This document shows, piece by piece, positions 30,797 through 39,805 of a stretch of 64,000 nucleotides of DNA. Source of the DNA: Aved-18 sp964606665 (GTDB lineage: Bacteria; Cyanobacteriota; Vampirovibrionia; Obscuribacterales; Obscuribacteraceae). Position 1 is the first letter of the stretch; each line of letters begins with the position of its first letter. Made by a program: the position numbers and the translations under genes. The DNA lies in NCBI GenBank assembly GCA_964606665.1, contig CAZSHS010000007.1, forward strand, positions 62,001 to 126,000. Reading direction: 5' to 3'. The notes beneath the pieces are model-generated. The model was not told where the DNA came from and did not search any database. It worked only from the letters and a program-made list of their open reading frames with translations.

Positions 30797-33592
30797 TTAC
30801 TTGAGGTTAAAACCGCGAGTTTGTTTCAAACTTTTGCTGTCAGATGACACTACAAGGCAAGACAACTCGGGTACGAATTCTTGCAAAAGATATGCTCTCA
30901 CCATATCTGGCTTAATCTGCAAGATTTCTTTGCGCACTTGCCACCACGCATCAGCCTGCCCGGTAGTAGACAATCCATCAAGCATGGCACCGGCGAGCTT
31001 GTGCATGTTTTCCATTTTGCGCAAACAAATCTCACCGTTCAAAAACTCTTTGATCTTATATATGCGAGCATCGTCAGGCGAACCAAATTTGGTATCAGCG
31101 ATAGATTGCTTCACCGCATTCAAAATATTCTTAGTCTCCGCCTGAGGTCCAGCCACAATCAGTTTCCAGATACTATGATTATCCAATGGCGATACATCTG
31201 ATGTTATTTTGTGAAAACTGGAATCGGTACCAAAATATTTGACAGTTGCCGAATACAGTGGATGCTCGCACATGATGCAATTAGCCAAAAGCAATCTGCT
31301 CAATTTTCCATTGCTGAATGAATCAGGATAAACTCGCCCCAGAGCAACCATAGTCTCGCGCGAGCCAGACGAATTAGATGATGTGTTGATCAGTATTTTC
31401 TTTGGCATTTGCTTTAGATTGGTATCAATTTTGGATTCTATTTGTCCACTAAAGCTGTGCCCCTCAAGTGCAGCGCTCAAAGCCCGATAGGCCTGGTCCA
31501 TCGAAATATTGCCAACAATCACTATAGATGTCTCGAAGGGCTGTACATGTTGCAAATGAAACTTAGTCACGTCTTCTTCGCTTATGTCCTGGACCGATTT
31601 TAAAATTTGAGCTGGCTCATCTGGCGCAAGGGCAGATTGAGGTGTAAAGCAATTGCGCAAAATTGCACGTTCAAGGCGTTTTTCAGGCTGTTTTTCGGCC
31701 GACATGATGCCATCTTCCACCACTCTTTTGGCACGCTCAAGCGTGGTGGCGTTGACTGATGGTTCGATCAAATGATGGAAAACAAGCTTGAGCTGCGATT
31801 CTAAGTCTTCGCAAAACGCTCTTGTTCTAAAAGTGAGTTTGATTTTTTCGGGATTGAAATAAATCAAATCGCGCCTGGGCAGCCCTTTCATAAATTGTAA
31901 TTCAGTCGTCTTCACTTGACTAATTTTTAGCGAATCACCATTTAACACTTGAGCATGCACTTCAGCCAAACCTGGTTTCCCTGGCGGATTATAGGCAAGA
32001 CCAGCCTTACAGGCGCCAGCAATTTCTAAAACTGGACTTGTTTTAACTTGTAAAACAGTGAGCGATAAACCGTTTGGCAACTTTCTTGTTGAAATGGCTT
32101 GAGGTATTTGACTCTGCTCGCCACTGCTCATAGTGGCAGCCATCGCTGATTGAACAGGAAAGGAACACGGCGTGTAGCCAGCCATAGTGACAGCCTTTGG
32201 ATGAAAATCATCTTGGTCTAAAATAGACTTTGCTGACTCTTTTACACCAAGAGATACTATTGACCTATTTGTAGGCACAAAATGTTTTTGCACGCAACTA
32301 CGTACATCTTGTGCCGTAATTTTTGCGATTTTATTTTCCAATTCTTTGAGAGTGCCTTTCTGTCCATTGGCTGTCACGTCGAAAAGTCCTAACTGAAAAG
32401 CTGATAGAAAGGGACTTGTGCGCGAGGCTTGCAAATTAAATAAAGTCTGATTTTTGGCTCGCTCGATATTCTCAGAATTCAACGGATTATCTTTAAGCGT
32501 GTTAACCATTAAATCTACTTCGCTCAGAACCGCCTGTAGGTCCACTCCTTGTCTTGCTTTTAAATGCAATAAAAACAGTCCAGGGTGACGCTTGTACTCA
32601 AAGCTTACACGAGCCGATGAGCAAAGTTTGGTCTCAAGAAAATGATTTACCAGAATGCCACCATTGTTTGCGTTCAAAACAGATTCAAGCACCATGAAAG
32701 CTGGAGCATCAAGACTTGTCAGTGAAACGGCCTGATAGGCAACAAGTGCTTCGGGACTATCCGCTGCCACTTTCAAAAATGAACGACGCTCAGCATTCTG
32801 TTTTGGATGAACGAAACGCGACTCTGGGCGCGGATGCTGCGAGCTAATATGCCCGATGTTTTTGTCGAGCTGGCTCAAAATATTTTGCTGAGCGCCAATA
32901 TTGCCAGACAAAACAATTGTGGCATTAGGCGGTCCGTAATGTTTGACGAAATATTTGTTTAGCTCATTTATTTCAAGCTGCTCAATGGAAGCCGGATCCC
33001 CTCCTGGATGATTCGAGTATCCTGCCTGTCTATAAGCCAGATGACGCATTTCTAGATCTAGCAAACGTGACTTTTGTTTGTTCTGCTCTTCAATTTCAGC
33101 CATAACTTGTTTGCTTGCCACTTTCAGCTCATTATCTGTAAATGGCGATTGATTAAGAAACTTCGGCAATGCCGCAATAGCCGTGTTGAGATTTTCACAA
33201 GGAAGATTTTCGACAAACAAGGTGAAATCGTCGCTTGTAGAAGCCGAAAACTTTGCGCCACACTCAATTAATCGCTGAGCGACACCGTCTTTGTCGAGCT
33301 GCATACGATTCTGAATCATATGCTCGATAACATGAGACAACCCGTTTAGCCCTGGAGGGTCGTTGCGCGAGCCCGTATGAAACCAGAGCTGGCAGGATAC
33401 CGCCGGATAACTTGGCTCAGGCAAAAGAATGACTTTGCATCCGTTTTTCAGATGCCCGTCTGCAACGGCATGGTCGTTGTGCACATGAGAGGGTGGCGCA
33501 AGCACAGTTTCTTGTCCAAGCGCTTGTGTTGTGGGCAAAGCGAAAAGAACAGCAAGAACAGTTAAAAACGAAGCAAGAAGACGTTTGCGCAT
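30797..33592 (-). CDS. Exported M16-family zinc metallopeptidase
   Basis: 931 residues. A signal peptide is clear (MRKRLLASFL, hydrophobic core, cleavage after about residue 25, TQALGQ). The inverted zinc motif HVIEH is at 87-91 in LSHVIEHMIQ, and the third ligand Glu lies about 75 residues later in the QVMAEIEEQ helix. Two M16 tandem halves follow (second starting about residue 490, with IVIVGNIS-type strands typical of the family), so one active and one inactive half form the peptide-degrading chamber. Location is probably periplasmic. Monocistronic, divergent from feoB with 123 bp between starts. Substrate unknown. Confidence 0.9.
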   Translation of the reverse strand: MRKRLLASFLTVLAVLFALPTTQALGQETVLAPPSHVHNDHAVADGHLKNGCKVILLPEPSYPAVSCQLWFHTGSRNDPPGLNGLSHVIEHMIQNRMQLDKDGVAQRLIECGAKFSASTSDDFTLFVENLPCENLNTAIAALPKFLNQSPFTDNELKVASKQVMAEIEEQNKQKSRLLDLEMRHLAYRQAGYSNHPGGDPASIEQLEINELNKYFVKHYGPPNATIVLSGNIGAQQNILSQLDKNIGHISSQHPRPESRFVHPKQNAERRSFLKVAADSPEALVAYQAVSLTSLDAPAFMVLESVLNANNGGILVNHFLETKLCSSARVSFEYKRHPGLFLLHLKARQGVDLQAVLSEVDLMVNTLKDNPLNSENIERAKNQTLFNLQASRTSPFLSAFQLGLFDVTANGQKGTLKELENKIAKITAQDVRSCVQKHFVPTNRSIVSLGVKESAKSILDQDDFHPKAVTMAGYTPCSFPVQSAMAATMSSGEQSQIPQAISTRKLPNGLSLTVLQVKTSPVLEIAGACKAGLAYNPPGKPGLAEVHAQVLNGDSLKISQVKTTELQFMKGLPRRDLIYFNPEKIKLTFRTRAFCEDLESQLKLVFHHLIEPSVNATTLERAKRVVEDGIMSAEKQPEKRLERAILRNCFTPQSALAPDEPAQILKSVQDISEEDVTKFHLQHVQPFETSIVIVGNISMDQAYRALSAALEGHSFSGQIESKIDTNLKQMPKKILINTSSNSSGSRETMVALGRVYPDSFSNGKLSRLLLANCIMCEHPLYSATVKYFGTDSSFHKITSDVSPLDNHSIWKLIVAGPQAETKNILNAVKQSIADTKFGSPDDARIYKIKEFLNGEICLRKMENMHKLAGAMLDGLSTTGQADAWWQVRKEILQIKPDMVRAYLLQEFVPELSCLVVSSDSKSLKQTRGFNLK

Positions 33593-33647
33593 CCAATAAA
33601 AATATCAGATGGGTCCTTGCTCTAATTAAAAAAGAAACAAGAAATCA

Positions 33648-33653
33648 TATAAT
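33648..33653 (+). promoter_or_regulatory. Candidate -10 box TATAAT of feoB
   Basis: A perfect TATAAT preceded by an A-rich stretch, 63 bases before the feoB ATG. The -35 region is poor (ATTAAA at 17-base spacing). No clear Fur-type palindrome is seen around it. Confidence 0.35.
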
Positions 33654-33715
33654 GGGGCTGAAGAGGTTGGCTCCACCAATGAATGGTGTAATTTCCTTAA
33701 TCTGTTTGTGACGTT

Positions 33716-35767
33716 ATGAAAACCCAAACCATTACAAGCGATGCCAAAGTGGCTCCTATAGCCACAAAACGCAAACACGTCGTGTTAGTGGGCAACCCCA
33801 ACGTAGGCAAATCGGTTATCTTTAACGCTCTTTCTGGGCTAAACGCAGACGTTTCAAATTATCCTGGCACTACAATTGATATTGCCCACGCCAGTTTGAG
33901 AGATTTCGACCTTTACGATTCGCCAGGCGTTTATGGCATATCGAGCATCAACGACGAAGAGCGCGCCACTCGCAAAATAATGCTTGAGGGCGACATCATC
34001 ATAAATGTCGCTTCAGCGCTGAGCCTGGACCGCGACTTGTTTTTGACTCTACAATTAATCGACACGCAAAAGCCGCTTATGCTGGTCATCAACCAGGTAG
34101 ACGAGGCTTTAAAACGTGGTTTAAAAATAGATACAAGCGCTCTTCAAGTCGAACTTGGTATTCCTGTTATCGAATGCGTTGCAGTCAAAAAGCTAGGCAT
34201 CCAAGAAATTCTGAATCAAATAGACAGTACTCGACCTGGTATTTCACCCCAAGCCGTAACTAATCAGATTCAGCTTGTACTGTCGAAAGCAAACAATAAA
34301 AACCTAGACCAGGCAAGGGCGTTACTCTTTATTGAAGGCGACGAGATCACACTAAGCGAACTTTCTGAAATTCCTCAGTCACTCAGAATTGATGACACTA
34401 TATATAGTGACCGCCGAGCCAAGGTGGACGAGATAGTCTCGCGCCTTGTTGTAGATAAAGGGCTTGGCACACTTACTTCTATTAAACTTGGTCGCTTGCT
34501 TCTGCATCCGTTCTTTGGCTCTGTCTCAGCCCTTGCAATTTGTTATCTTATTTTCTATCAGTTATTGGGAGTGTGGGTAGCTGGCGATCTGGTTGATTTA
34601 ACAGAAAAGCAAGGGATGAAAGTGCACTGGGAGCCAAATGTTCGAAAACTGGCTGCCACTGTTTTTCCAAGTGAAATAAAATACAAAGATTTAGTCATTT
34701 CACTACCAAATGCAGCATCTACCAATGAGCAAAAAGCGCAAATTGACAATCTTTTAAATTCAGCCCCCAAAGCCGAAGTCGCCTTTGATTTCTGGAAATA
34801 TAGAAACAATCCTTTATCTATTGCAGGCAATTTGCTTGTTGGCGAATACGGCGTACTCACTCTTACTGTGACTTATCTGCTTGGACTTTTATTTCCATTA
34901 GTTGCTGCATTTTATTTTGGTCTGGCATTACTCGAAGACTCCGGCTATTTACCAAGGCTGGCAGTACTCGTCGATAGATTAATGAACAGAATTGGACTCA
35001 ATGGCAGAGCGATTATTCCCTTAATTTTAGGTCTTGGCTGTGTGACCATGGCGACTATCACCACTAGATTACTCACAAGCACGCGCGAAAAAATAATTGC
35101 CACTGCTTTGCTTGGAATTGCAATTCCGTGTTCTGCTCAATTAGGAGTGGTCACTGGCACGCTTGCACGTGCAGGTGGAGTTTACGCCTGGGCTGTTTAT
35201 GGCACAGTCGTTGGGCTTATTCTTGCAGTATCAGGGCTTTTACTCAATCAAATTTTACCGGGCAAATCGCAACCACTAATTATAGACCTGCCGCCAATGC
35301 GCCTTCCGCGCGCAGATAACGTGCTTAAAAAAACATGGAACAAGACTTTTGCTTTTTTGCGCGAGGCCCTTCCAATGTTTGCCCTGGCTGGAGCAGTGGT
35401 TTCGATTGCGCAAATGCTTGGTTGGCTAGAAACATTCGTTAATTGGCTCAAACCGGTTGTGACCCAGTGGTTGTTACTCCCTAGCGACCCTCGAATTCCT
35501 ACTACATTTATATTAGGTATAGTTCGCAGGGATTTTGCCTCGTTTGGCTTGACCGAGGTTGCACTTACTGCCTCGCAGGCGGTCACTGCCATGATTGTTA
35601 TCACACTTTTTGTGCCATGCATCGCTACAGTGGGCGTCATGATAAAAGAGCGCGGCTTGAAAATTGCAATGACAATCTGGATAGGCTCCTGGATCTGTGC
35701 CTTTGTGATTGGAGGCGCACTGGCCCGGGTTTTGCCACCTTTCTTTGCATTTTGTGGCGCAAAGTAA
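33716..35767 (+). CDS. feoB: Ferrous iron transporter FeoB
   Basis: 683 residues. The N-terminal G domain carries G1 GNPNVGKS (26-33), G2 NYPGTT (48-53), G3 DSPG (68-71) and G4 NQVD (126-129). The membrane half has the paired Gate/FeoB-C segments, with motifs such as LLGIAIPCSAQLG and a final helix bundle. FeoB moves Fe2+ across the inner membrane, driven or gated by GTP hydrolysis. It is somewhat shorter than the E. coli protein, and no feoA or feoC is adjacent, which is found in some lineages. The ATG start lacks a strong ribosome binding site. Confidence 0.93.
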   Translation: MKTQTITSDAKVAPIATKRKHVVLVGNPNVGKSVIFNALSGLNADVSNYPGTTIDIAHASLRDFDLYDSPGVYGISSINDEERATRKIMLEGDIIINVASALSLDRDLFLTLQLIDTQKPLMLVINQVDEALKRGLKIDTSALQVELGIPVIECVAVKKLGIQEILNQIDSTRPGISPQAVTNQIQLVLSKANNKNLDQARALLFIEGDEITLSELSEIPQSLRIDDTIYSDRRAKVDEIVSRLVVDKGLGTLTSIKLGRLLLHPFFGSVSALAICYLIFYQLLGVWVAGDLVDLTEKQGMKVHWEPNVRKLAATVFPSEIKYKDLVISLPNAASTNEQKAQIDNLLNSAPKAEVAFDFWKYRNNPLSIAGNLLVGEYGVLTLTVTYLLGLLFPLVAAFYFGLALLEDSGYLPRLAVLVDRLMNRIGLNGRAIIPLILGLGCVTMATITTRLLTSTREKIIATALLGIAIPCSAQLGVVTGTLARAGGVYAWAVYGTVVGLILAVSGLLLNQILPGKSQPLIIDLPPMRLPRADNVLKKTWNKTFAFLREALPMFALAGAVVSIAQMLGWLETFVNWLKPVVTQWLLLPSDPRIPTTFILGIVRRDFASFGLTEVALTASQAVTAMIVITLFVPCIATVGVMIKERGLKIAMTIWIGSWICAFVIGGALARVLPPFFAFCGAK

Positions 35768-35827
35768 GTCTAATTTGAGACCTTATTTGACGTTTGTGTA
35801 TAATGGAATTTGCGGTACTCGCAGTAT

Positions 35828-35904
35828 GGCAGGCGTCGCCAAGTGGTTAAGGCACTGGTTTGTGGTATCAGCACTCGGGGGTTCAAGTCCCCTCGCTTGC
35901 CCCA
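35828..35904 (+). tRNA. tRNA-His (anticodon GTG)
   Basis: Cloverleaf with acceptor GCAGGCG (35829-35835)/CGCTTGC (35894-35900), D stem GCC/GGC, anticodon stem CTGGT/ATCAG with loop TTGTGGT and anticodon GTG at 35862-35864, and T arm GGGGTTCAAGTCCCC. The features special to tRNA-His are present: an extra G at -1 (35828) opposite C73 (35901). The CCA end is encoded (35902-35904). Confidence 0.95.
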
Positions 35905-36359
35905 TATTTTTATCAAACTCTATAAACGCTCACAGGCTGGTAAAATCTACCACCACAACAAGAGCGATATCTCAGAGCGTGCCGACTTTCCCTTCTTTAG
36001 CTGGGTATTTTTGGGAGTTGGTTTCCACCTCAAAATCTGAAGTCAAAACAAAGGCTTCCCGCAATATTTATTCTTGTTGTTTCGTCCTTCGTTTATCCAA
36101 CGAACGCCTTCAAGGCTAGAAATTCCAACAGCTCAAAAGACGAATCACAAAAACCGATTCAACACTTCTGATTGGCGATTGTCAAATAGAACTAATATTC
36201 AAGCATCGTCTTTTAGATAGTAGTATCTCCCGCGATACCGTATGAATTTGGTATATCAATCAAAAAATTCGACAAATCCAATCTGTCCAACGCTCCTGCG
36301 ATTCTGCAAGACATGCTCAGGCATCTAATAGATCAAAATGCTCAGCTTTTTCGCCAACA

Positions 36360-36414
36360 GCGAAAATTTTAGAAGCTGCAGTTGAAGATAAAAATGCAAG
36401 CCCCGAACAACCAT
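36360..36414. repeat. 55-bp direct repeat, left copy flanking the gap
   Basis: Bases 36360-36414 are identical to 36515-36569. The copies directly abut both sides of the 100-N gap, the pattern left when two contigs sharing a k-mer-length overlap are scaffolded without merging. Confidence 0.9.
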
Positions 36415-36514
36415 NNNNNNNNNNNNNNNNNNNNNNNNNNNNNNNNNNNNNNNNNNNNNNNNNNNNNNNNNNNNNNNNNNNNNNNNNNNNNNNNNNNNNN
36501 NNNNNNNNNNNNNN
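36415..36514. other. Scaffold gap (100 N)
   Basis: Exactly 100 Ns, a standard placeholder length, flanked by identical 55-bp ends. The true sequence may contain no gap at all. Confidence 0.95.
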
Positions 36515-36569
36515 GCGAAAATTTTAGAAGCTGCAGTTGAAGATAAAAATGCAAGCCCCGAACAACCAT
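36515..36569. repeat. 55-bp direct repeat, right copy flanking the gap
   Basis: Identical to 36360-36414; see that entry. Confidence 0.9.
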
Positions 36570-36666
36570 GCCAGCCTACACATTTACAATCGCTCGTTTG
36601 TAGTAATTAAGCTATCGTTCTATCATTGACAGCTTTTACTCGGTTTGTTGGGGGGCATAAGGTGTT

Positions 36667-38049
36667 ATGCCTGACGACACACAAAAAATCGAAAAAACTG
36701 AAGCGCCTAAAGCGCCGGACAAAATAGTGCAGGTCGAAAATCTGACCACGCCTCAACAAAACGCGCAGTATATTCAAGCACTAGAATCCAACCCGGACCA
36801 ATTCCACTCAATGCAAGACCTTAGAATCCCAGGAGCGGCTGATGTCGAAGCGTTTCAGTTAGTTGATGGCAGTAAGACAGTTGCTTCAAGTCGCAAGGTC
36901 GAAGAACAAACTGGCGGTAATTCATTCCAAGAAGGTCTCAAGGCATTGCCTGCTAATGCGACAGACCAAGAGCGTGTGCAATATCAAATTGAGTACATCG
37001 AGCGAAAAGCTGGTAAACCTGGAATTTTACTCAAAACTGGCATCGAAGTAACAGAGCCGAAAAACGATTATGACCCGATAATCAAAGCACTCGATGGATA
37101 CATAAATGAGCAGAAAGAGCGTGCAATTGGAAGCACAATAGGCACTGTCCAGGGCGTTGGCAATGTACTGATGAGCGTTGCCTGGATGGCTGATTTTGAA
37201 GCTGCTCTTATTCTCGGCAAAAGTGACCGTGCAAGGGAAATGGGTGCAGAGTTTGGCGAGTCCGTTGGGATTACGATAGTCGGCGGCATCAAGCTGTTTA
37301 GTGGCGCATATAAGTATTTTTATGACGTAGGTTTCGAAGGCGATTACTCCAAGCCATTCAAGGACATAGCTACTTTTGCAGTAGTTGTAAATGACCGCTG
37401 GCAACAATTGCCACCACGCGAACAAGAGCGCCGAAAAGCTGAAATGATATCGCAAATGCTTGGCGAAGGCTTGATAGGCATGAGCGGGGCAAAGACGCTA
37501 GGTAAAGCAAAGCAGTTCACTGAGTTTCTGGACGGCGTTGCAGGTGAAGCACTCAAGAATGCCAGTCATAAATCAAAAAGATTTATTCAATCACTTAGTA
37601 ACAACGTAAAGGATCTGATGTCGCCAGAAGTTGAAGTGGCTGGTGTTGGCAAAGTAAAGATGCGCGACCTTCAACAAGTTACAAAAGATGATTTATATAA
37701 TGCAATGTCCGATTGGAGTCATGCAGGTGGAACTACCAAAGAAAGCGTATCTCGTAAATTGACTAGTTATCTTCTCGATCCAAACCACAAGGACGGAGGA
37801 CCAAAGTCTGACTTCTTCAAAGCGGCTTTGGGTTTCACAAGGGAAAATAGTGACGAGCTGGCTAAACAGATTGTGTTCGATGAAACAAAGGCAGTTAAAA
37901 CAGTGATGACCGAATTTGGACAAAAATATCGACAAGACATTCTAATTAAGGGCGCTAACGGTCGAGAAATTGAAGTTCCATTTATCTGGATTAAAAATCC
38001 CGATGGAGTCGTGCGTCTAGTTACGGCAACAAAACTAGGAGGAAAGTAA
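36667..38049 (+). CDS. Large protein with C-terminal DUF6883-like domain (probable toxin-type module)
   Basis: 460 residues, ATG with AAGGTG just upstream. Residues 1-130 are polar and Lys/Glu/Pro rich. Residues about 150-230 hold two amphipathic or hydrophobic segments (STIGTVQGVGNVLMSVAW, GITIVGGIKLFSGAY), and a helical region follows. The last about 110 residues match my recollection of DUF6883: KLTSYLLDPNHKDGG, a KSDFFKAALGFT helix, then IWIKNPDGVVRLVTA. That domain often stands alone or at the C-terminus of larger proteins, next to a small DUF4926 gene, as here (2-bp spacing). The layout resembles a polymorphic toxin with its immunity gene, but toxicity is inferred. No secretion signal is seen. 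Confidence 0.75.
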   Translation: MPDDTQKIEKTEAPKAPDKIVQVENLTTPQQNAQYIQALESNPDQFHSMQDLRIPGAADVEAFQLVDGSKTVASSRKVEEQTGGNSFQEGLKALPANATDQERVQYQIEYIERKAGKPGILLKTGIEVTEPKNDYDPIIKALDGYINEQKERAIGSTIGTVQGVGNVLMSVAWMADFEAALILGKSDRAREMGAEFGESVGITIVGGIKLFSGAYKYFYDVGFEGDYSKPFKDIATFAVVVNDRWQQLPPREQERRKAEMISQMLGEGLIGMSGAKTLGKAKQFTEFLDGVAGEALKNASHKSKRFIQSLSNNVKDLMSPEVEVAGVGKVKMRDLQQVTKDDLYNAMSDWSHAGGTTKESVSRKLTSYLLDPNHKDGGPKSDFFKAALGFTRENSDELAKQIVFDETKAVKTVMTEFGQKYRQDILIKGANGREIEVPFIWIKNPDGVVRLVTATKLGGK

Positions 38050-38051
38050 AA

Positions 38052-38267
38052 ATGCCAAAGCTCGATATCCACGATGTTATAAGGCTAAAGGTCGATCTCG
38101 TTGATATAGATGATGGGCTAGGCGATGGAGACAAAGTCACACTAAAGACCGGCGAAACAGGCACGATTATGATGATGAACGCTGCAAGCTTTTTAGTTGA
38201 GTTCTGCAACGGGGCAGACACAAAAGCTCTTATCACTGTCAAAAGAGAAAATTGCGAGCCAGCCTAG
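38052..38267 (+). CDS. Small DUF4926-like protein, partner of the DUF6883-like gene
   Basis: 71 residues, starting two bases after the preceding stop, with AGGAAAG upstream. It is an acidic small beta protein with the pattern DVIRLKVDL...LKTGETGTIM...FLVEFCN...ALITVKREN, which fits DUF4926 (an SH3-like barrel of about 60-70 residues). If the upstream protein is a toxin, this is the natural immunity or antitoxin candidate. Assignment by recollection of the family pattern. Confidence 0.7.
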   Translation: MPKLDIHDVIRLKVDLVDIDDGLGDGDKVTLKTGETGTIMMMNAASFLVEFCNGADTKALITVKRENCEPA

Positions 38268-38268
38268 C

Positions 38269-38282
38269 TTTTGATATCAAAA
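38269..38282. repeat. Perfect 14-bp palindrome TTTTGATATCAAAA
   Basis: It starts two bases after the stop of the DUF4926-like gene. Without GC stem or U-tract it is not a normal terminator, and could be a protein site or chance. The rest of 38283-38500 shows nothing I can name. Confidence 0.35.
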
Positions 38283-38500
38283 CCTTTAAACCAGCTTGCC
38301 GCCTTTAACCCATAGTTTTCGAGTTTTTATGTCCCATCGATCGTGCTTTCTGAATGTCTGCAAATTTTGCCTGGAATTTTGCTAGCTTTGAGTGTGGTGT
38401 TAATTTTTCTTCGGCTGATACCGACCGGTGATTAATTGCAATCTCACTTACCAATTAAGCAAGTAGAATGCTAGTTAAAAGTCCATCGTATCTCATTAAG

Positions 38501-39097
38501 TTATTGAGCTTTCTGCTCTTGCGATGGATCGGTTGGTGGCAAATCAGGACTTGGAATGTGCGAAGCCTCTTGAGCGGGCTCTTGTGAAACCACTTGGGTA
38601 ATTGCATCTAACTTCGCTTTGTACTCAGATTGGCGCTGTCCATTTGTTTTGCTAATGGCATATTGCAAGAACTGCTTGCATTGTTCGGTTTGATTTTTCT
38701 TCTTGTAATTGTCTATAAGCTTCACAGCGACCAAATCCACTTGAACGTCTTCACCATGCTTACGAAAGGGAAAATCAAACGAAGCACGTAGAAGCTGGTC
38801 AGCATCTGCGTCTTCGCTTCTGGCAAGATTTCTGTCAGCTAGACGCGCAAACTTCAAACTAATGGGCACTACCGCTGCAGTGGCAAACCAGTTTGGTGCA
38901 TGCATAAATTGAATTACGCGACTCCATTTTTGTTTGGAGCGATCATAATCATGTTCATCGGCCAATCGCTCTGCATCGTGCAGCATTAGGTCCATGCCCA
39001 TATTGTCGAATAAATCGCCATCTTTGGCTTCGCAAAACGCAGGAGCTGCAGAAGCGAATAAAGCAATGGCTAAAAGTGCGATGATTTCATTTTTCAT
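38501..39097 (-). CDS. Exported hypothetical protein, 198 residues
   Basis: Signal peptide MKNEIIALLAIALFASAAPAFCEA with cleavage near residue 23. The mature part is helical and charged, with spacing resembling TPR-like repeats (about 30-165), and ends in a Pro/Gln-rich tail. No known domain. It is third in a minus-strand cluster of three genes (gaps of 27 and 15 bp), all envelope-directed. Confidence 0.75.
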   Translation of the reverse strand: MKNEIIALLAIALFASAAPAFCEAKDGDLFDNMGMDLMLHDAERLADEHDYDRSKQKWSRVIQFMHAPNWFATAAVVPISLKFARLADRNLARSEDADADQLLRASFDFPFRKHGEDVQVDLVAVKLIDNYKKKNQTEQCKQFLQYAISKTNGQRQSEYKAKLDAITQVVSQEPAQEASHIPSPDLPPTDPSQEQKAQ

Positions 39098-39124
39098 AAA
39101 TTTACTACTTACTCATTTTGAAAT

Positions 39125-39790
39125 TTAGGATGCCGATTTCTTTTTTTGATTTATTGCACGTACAACAAAAAAGCCGATTCCACCACCAGCTACAATTCCC
39201 ATTATAATGCCGATTATTTCACCTAGGCTTTGGGCTTTATTTGCATACAATTCATTGGTAATTTTAGTATCTACCTTAAACGAATTGAAAAAATTCTGAT
39301 CGGGTGTTGCGTTTTGTTCAGATGCAGTAACTAGGCAATATCCAACATTTTTATTCTCGCTCAGCGCAGCAAGCATCTCGAGCTTTGCAGGTCCAATACT
39401 TATGTAAGATTTTTTGCCGCTCCAGCCAACACCTTTAACGTCTTCCTTTTTATCTACAGTCAAAGCGACTTGCACTTTCTCGGCTTGCTTTTTAAATTCA
39501 CCGATGGCTCCATTGCCGATGGCATCAGCCGCATCAGCAGTGGGACTAGAACCGACACCCGCTCCATGTGTAATTGAATAATTGGTTCCATCTTCGTTTG
39601 CGGTGAAAGCTTTAATAGTGACATTTTGCACTTTCTTTTCGACCATTTCAGCATTTGCAGGCATTGAAACTGAAAAATCTTTTTCAGGAGTCTGAACCAG
39701 TTTCCATTCACCTTTGGCAAATACAGAAACTGGATGAGCAAATAACACTGCCACTATAAGCGGTGCTGACCATTTTAGTAAATTTTTCAT
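39125..39790 (-). CDS. Exported protein with C-terminal membrane anchor
   Basis: 221 residues. Signal peptide at 1-25 (MKNLLKWSAPLIVAVLFAHPVSVFAKG). The central beta-rich domain begins WKLVQTPEKDFSVSMP, a pattern often found in exported proteins of unknown function. One transmembrane helix lies near the C-terminus (IIGIIMGIVAGGGIGFFVV), followed by a basic KKKSAS tail, so the domain faces the periplasm. Second gene of a three-gene cluster. Confidence 0.78.
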   Translation of the reverse strand: MKNLLKWSAPLIVAVLFAHPVSVFAKGEWKLVQTPEKDFSVSMPANAEMVEKKVQNVTIKAFTANEDGTNYSITHGAGVGSSPTADAADAIGNGAIGEFKKQAEKVQVALTVDKKEDVKGVGWSGKKSYISIGPAKLEMLAALSENKNVGYCLVTASEQNATPDQNFFNSFKVDTKITNELYANKAQSLGEIIGIIMGIVAGGGIGFFVVRAINQKKKSAS

Positions 39791-39805
39791 TTGCTCCTCT
39801 TCATT

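Larger units (their letters stand above)
35905..36666. other. 762-bp stretch without a recognisable gene, containing a scaffold gap
   Basis: Short open frames here overlap the tRNA or cross the Ns and show no gene-like composition. I see no further tRNA, no clear terminator after the tRNA, and no known element. A perfect -35-like TTGACA at 36626-36631 has no matching -10 before the next gene. Part of the stretch is the 100-N gap. Confidence 0.6.

Noticed and set aside
35709..36119. Plus-strand frames over 35709-36119
   Set aside because: They overlap the end of feoB and the tRNA-His, and have no ribosome binding site or gene-like composition.
36369..36569. Minus-strand frame spanning the 100-N gap
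   Set aside because: It is made of Ns plus the two copies of the 55-bp repeat; the protein would be mostly unknown residues.
36626..36631. Perfect TTGACA upstream of the DUF6883-like gene
   Set aside because: No acceptable -10 box lies 16-18 bases downstream.
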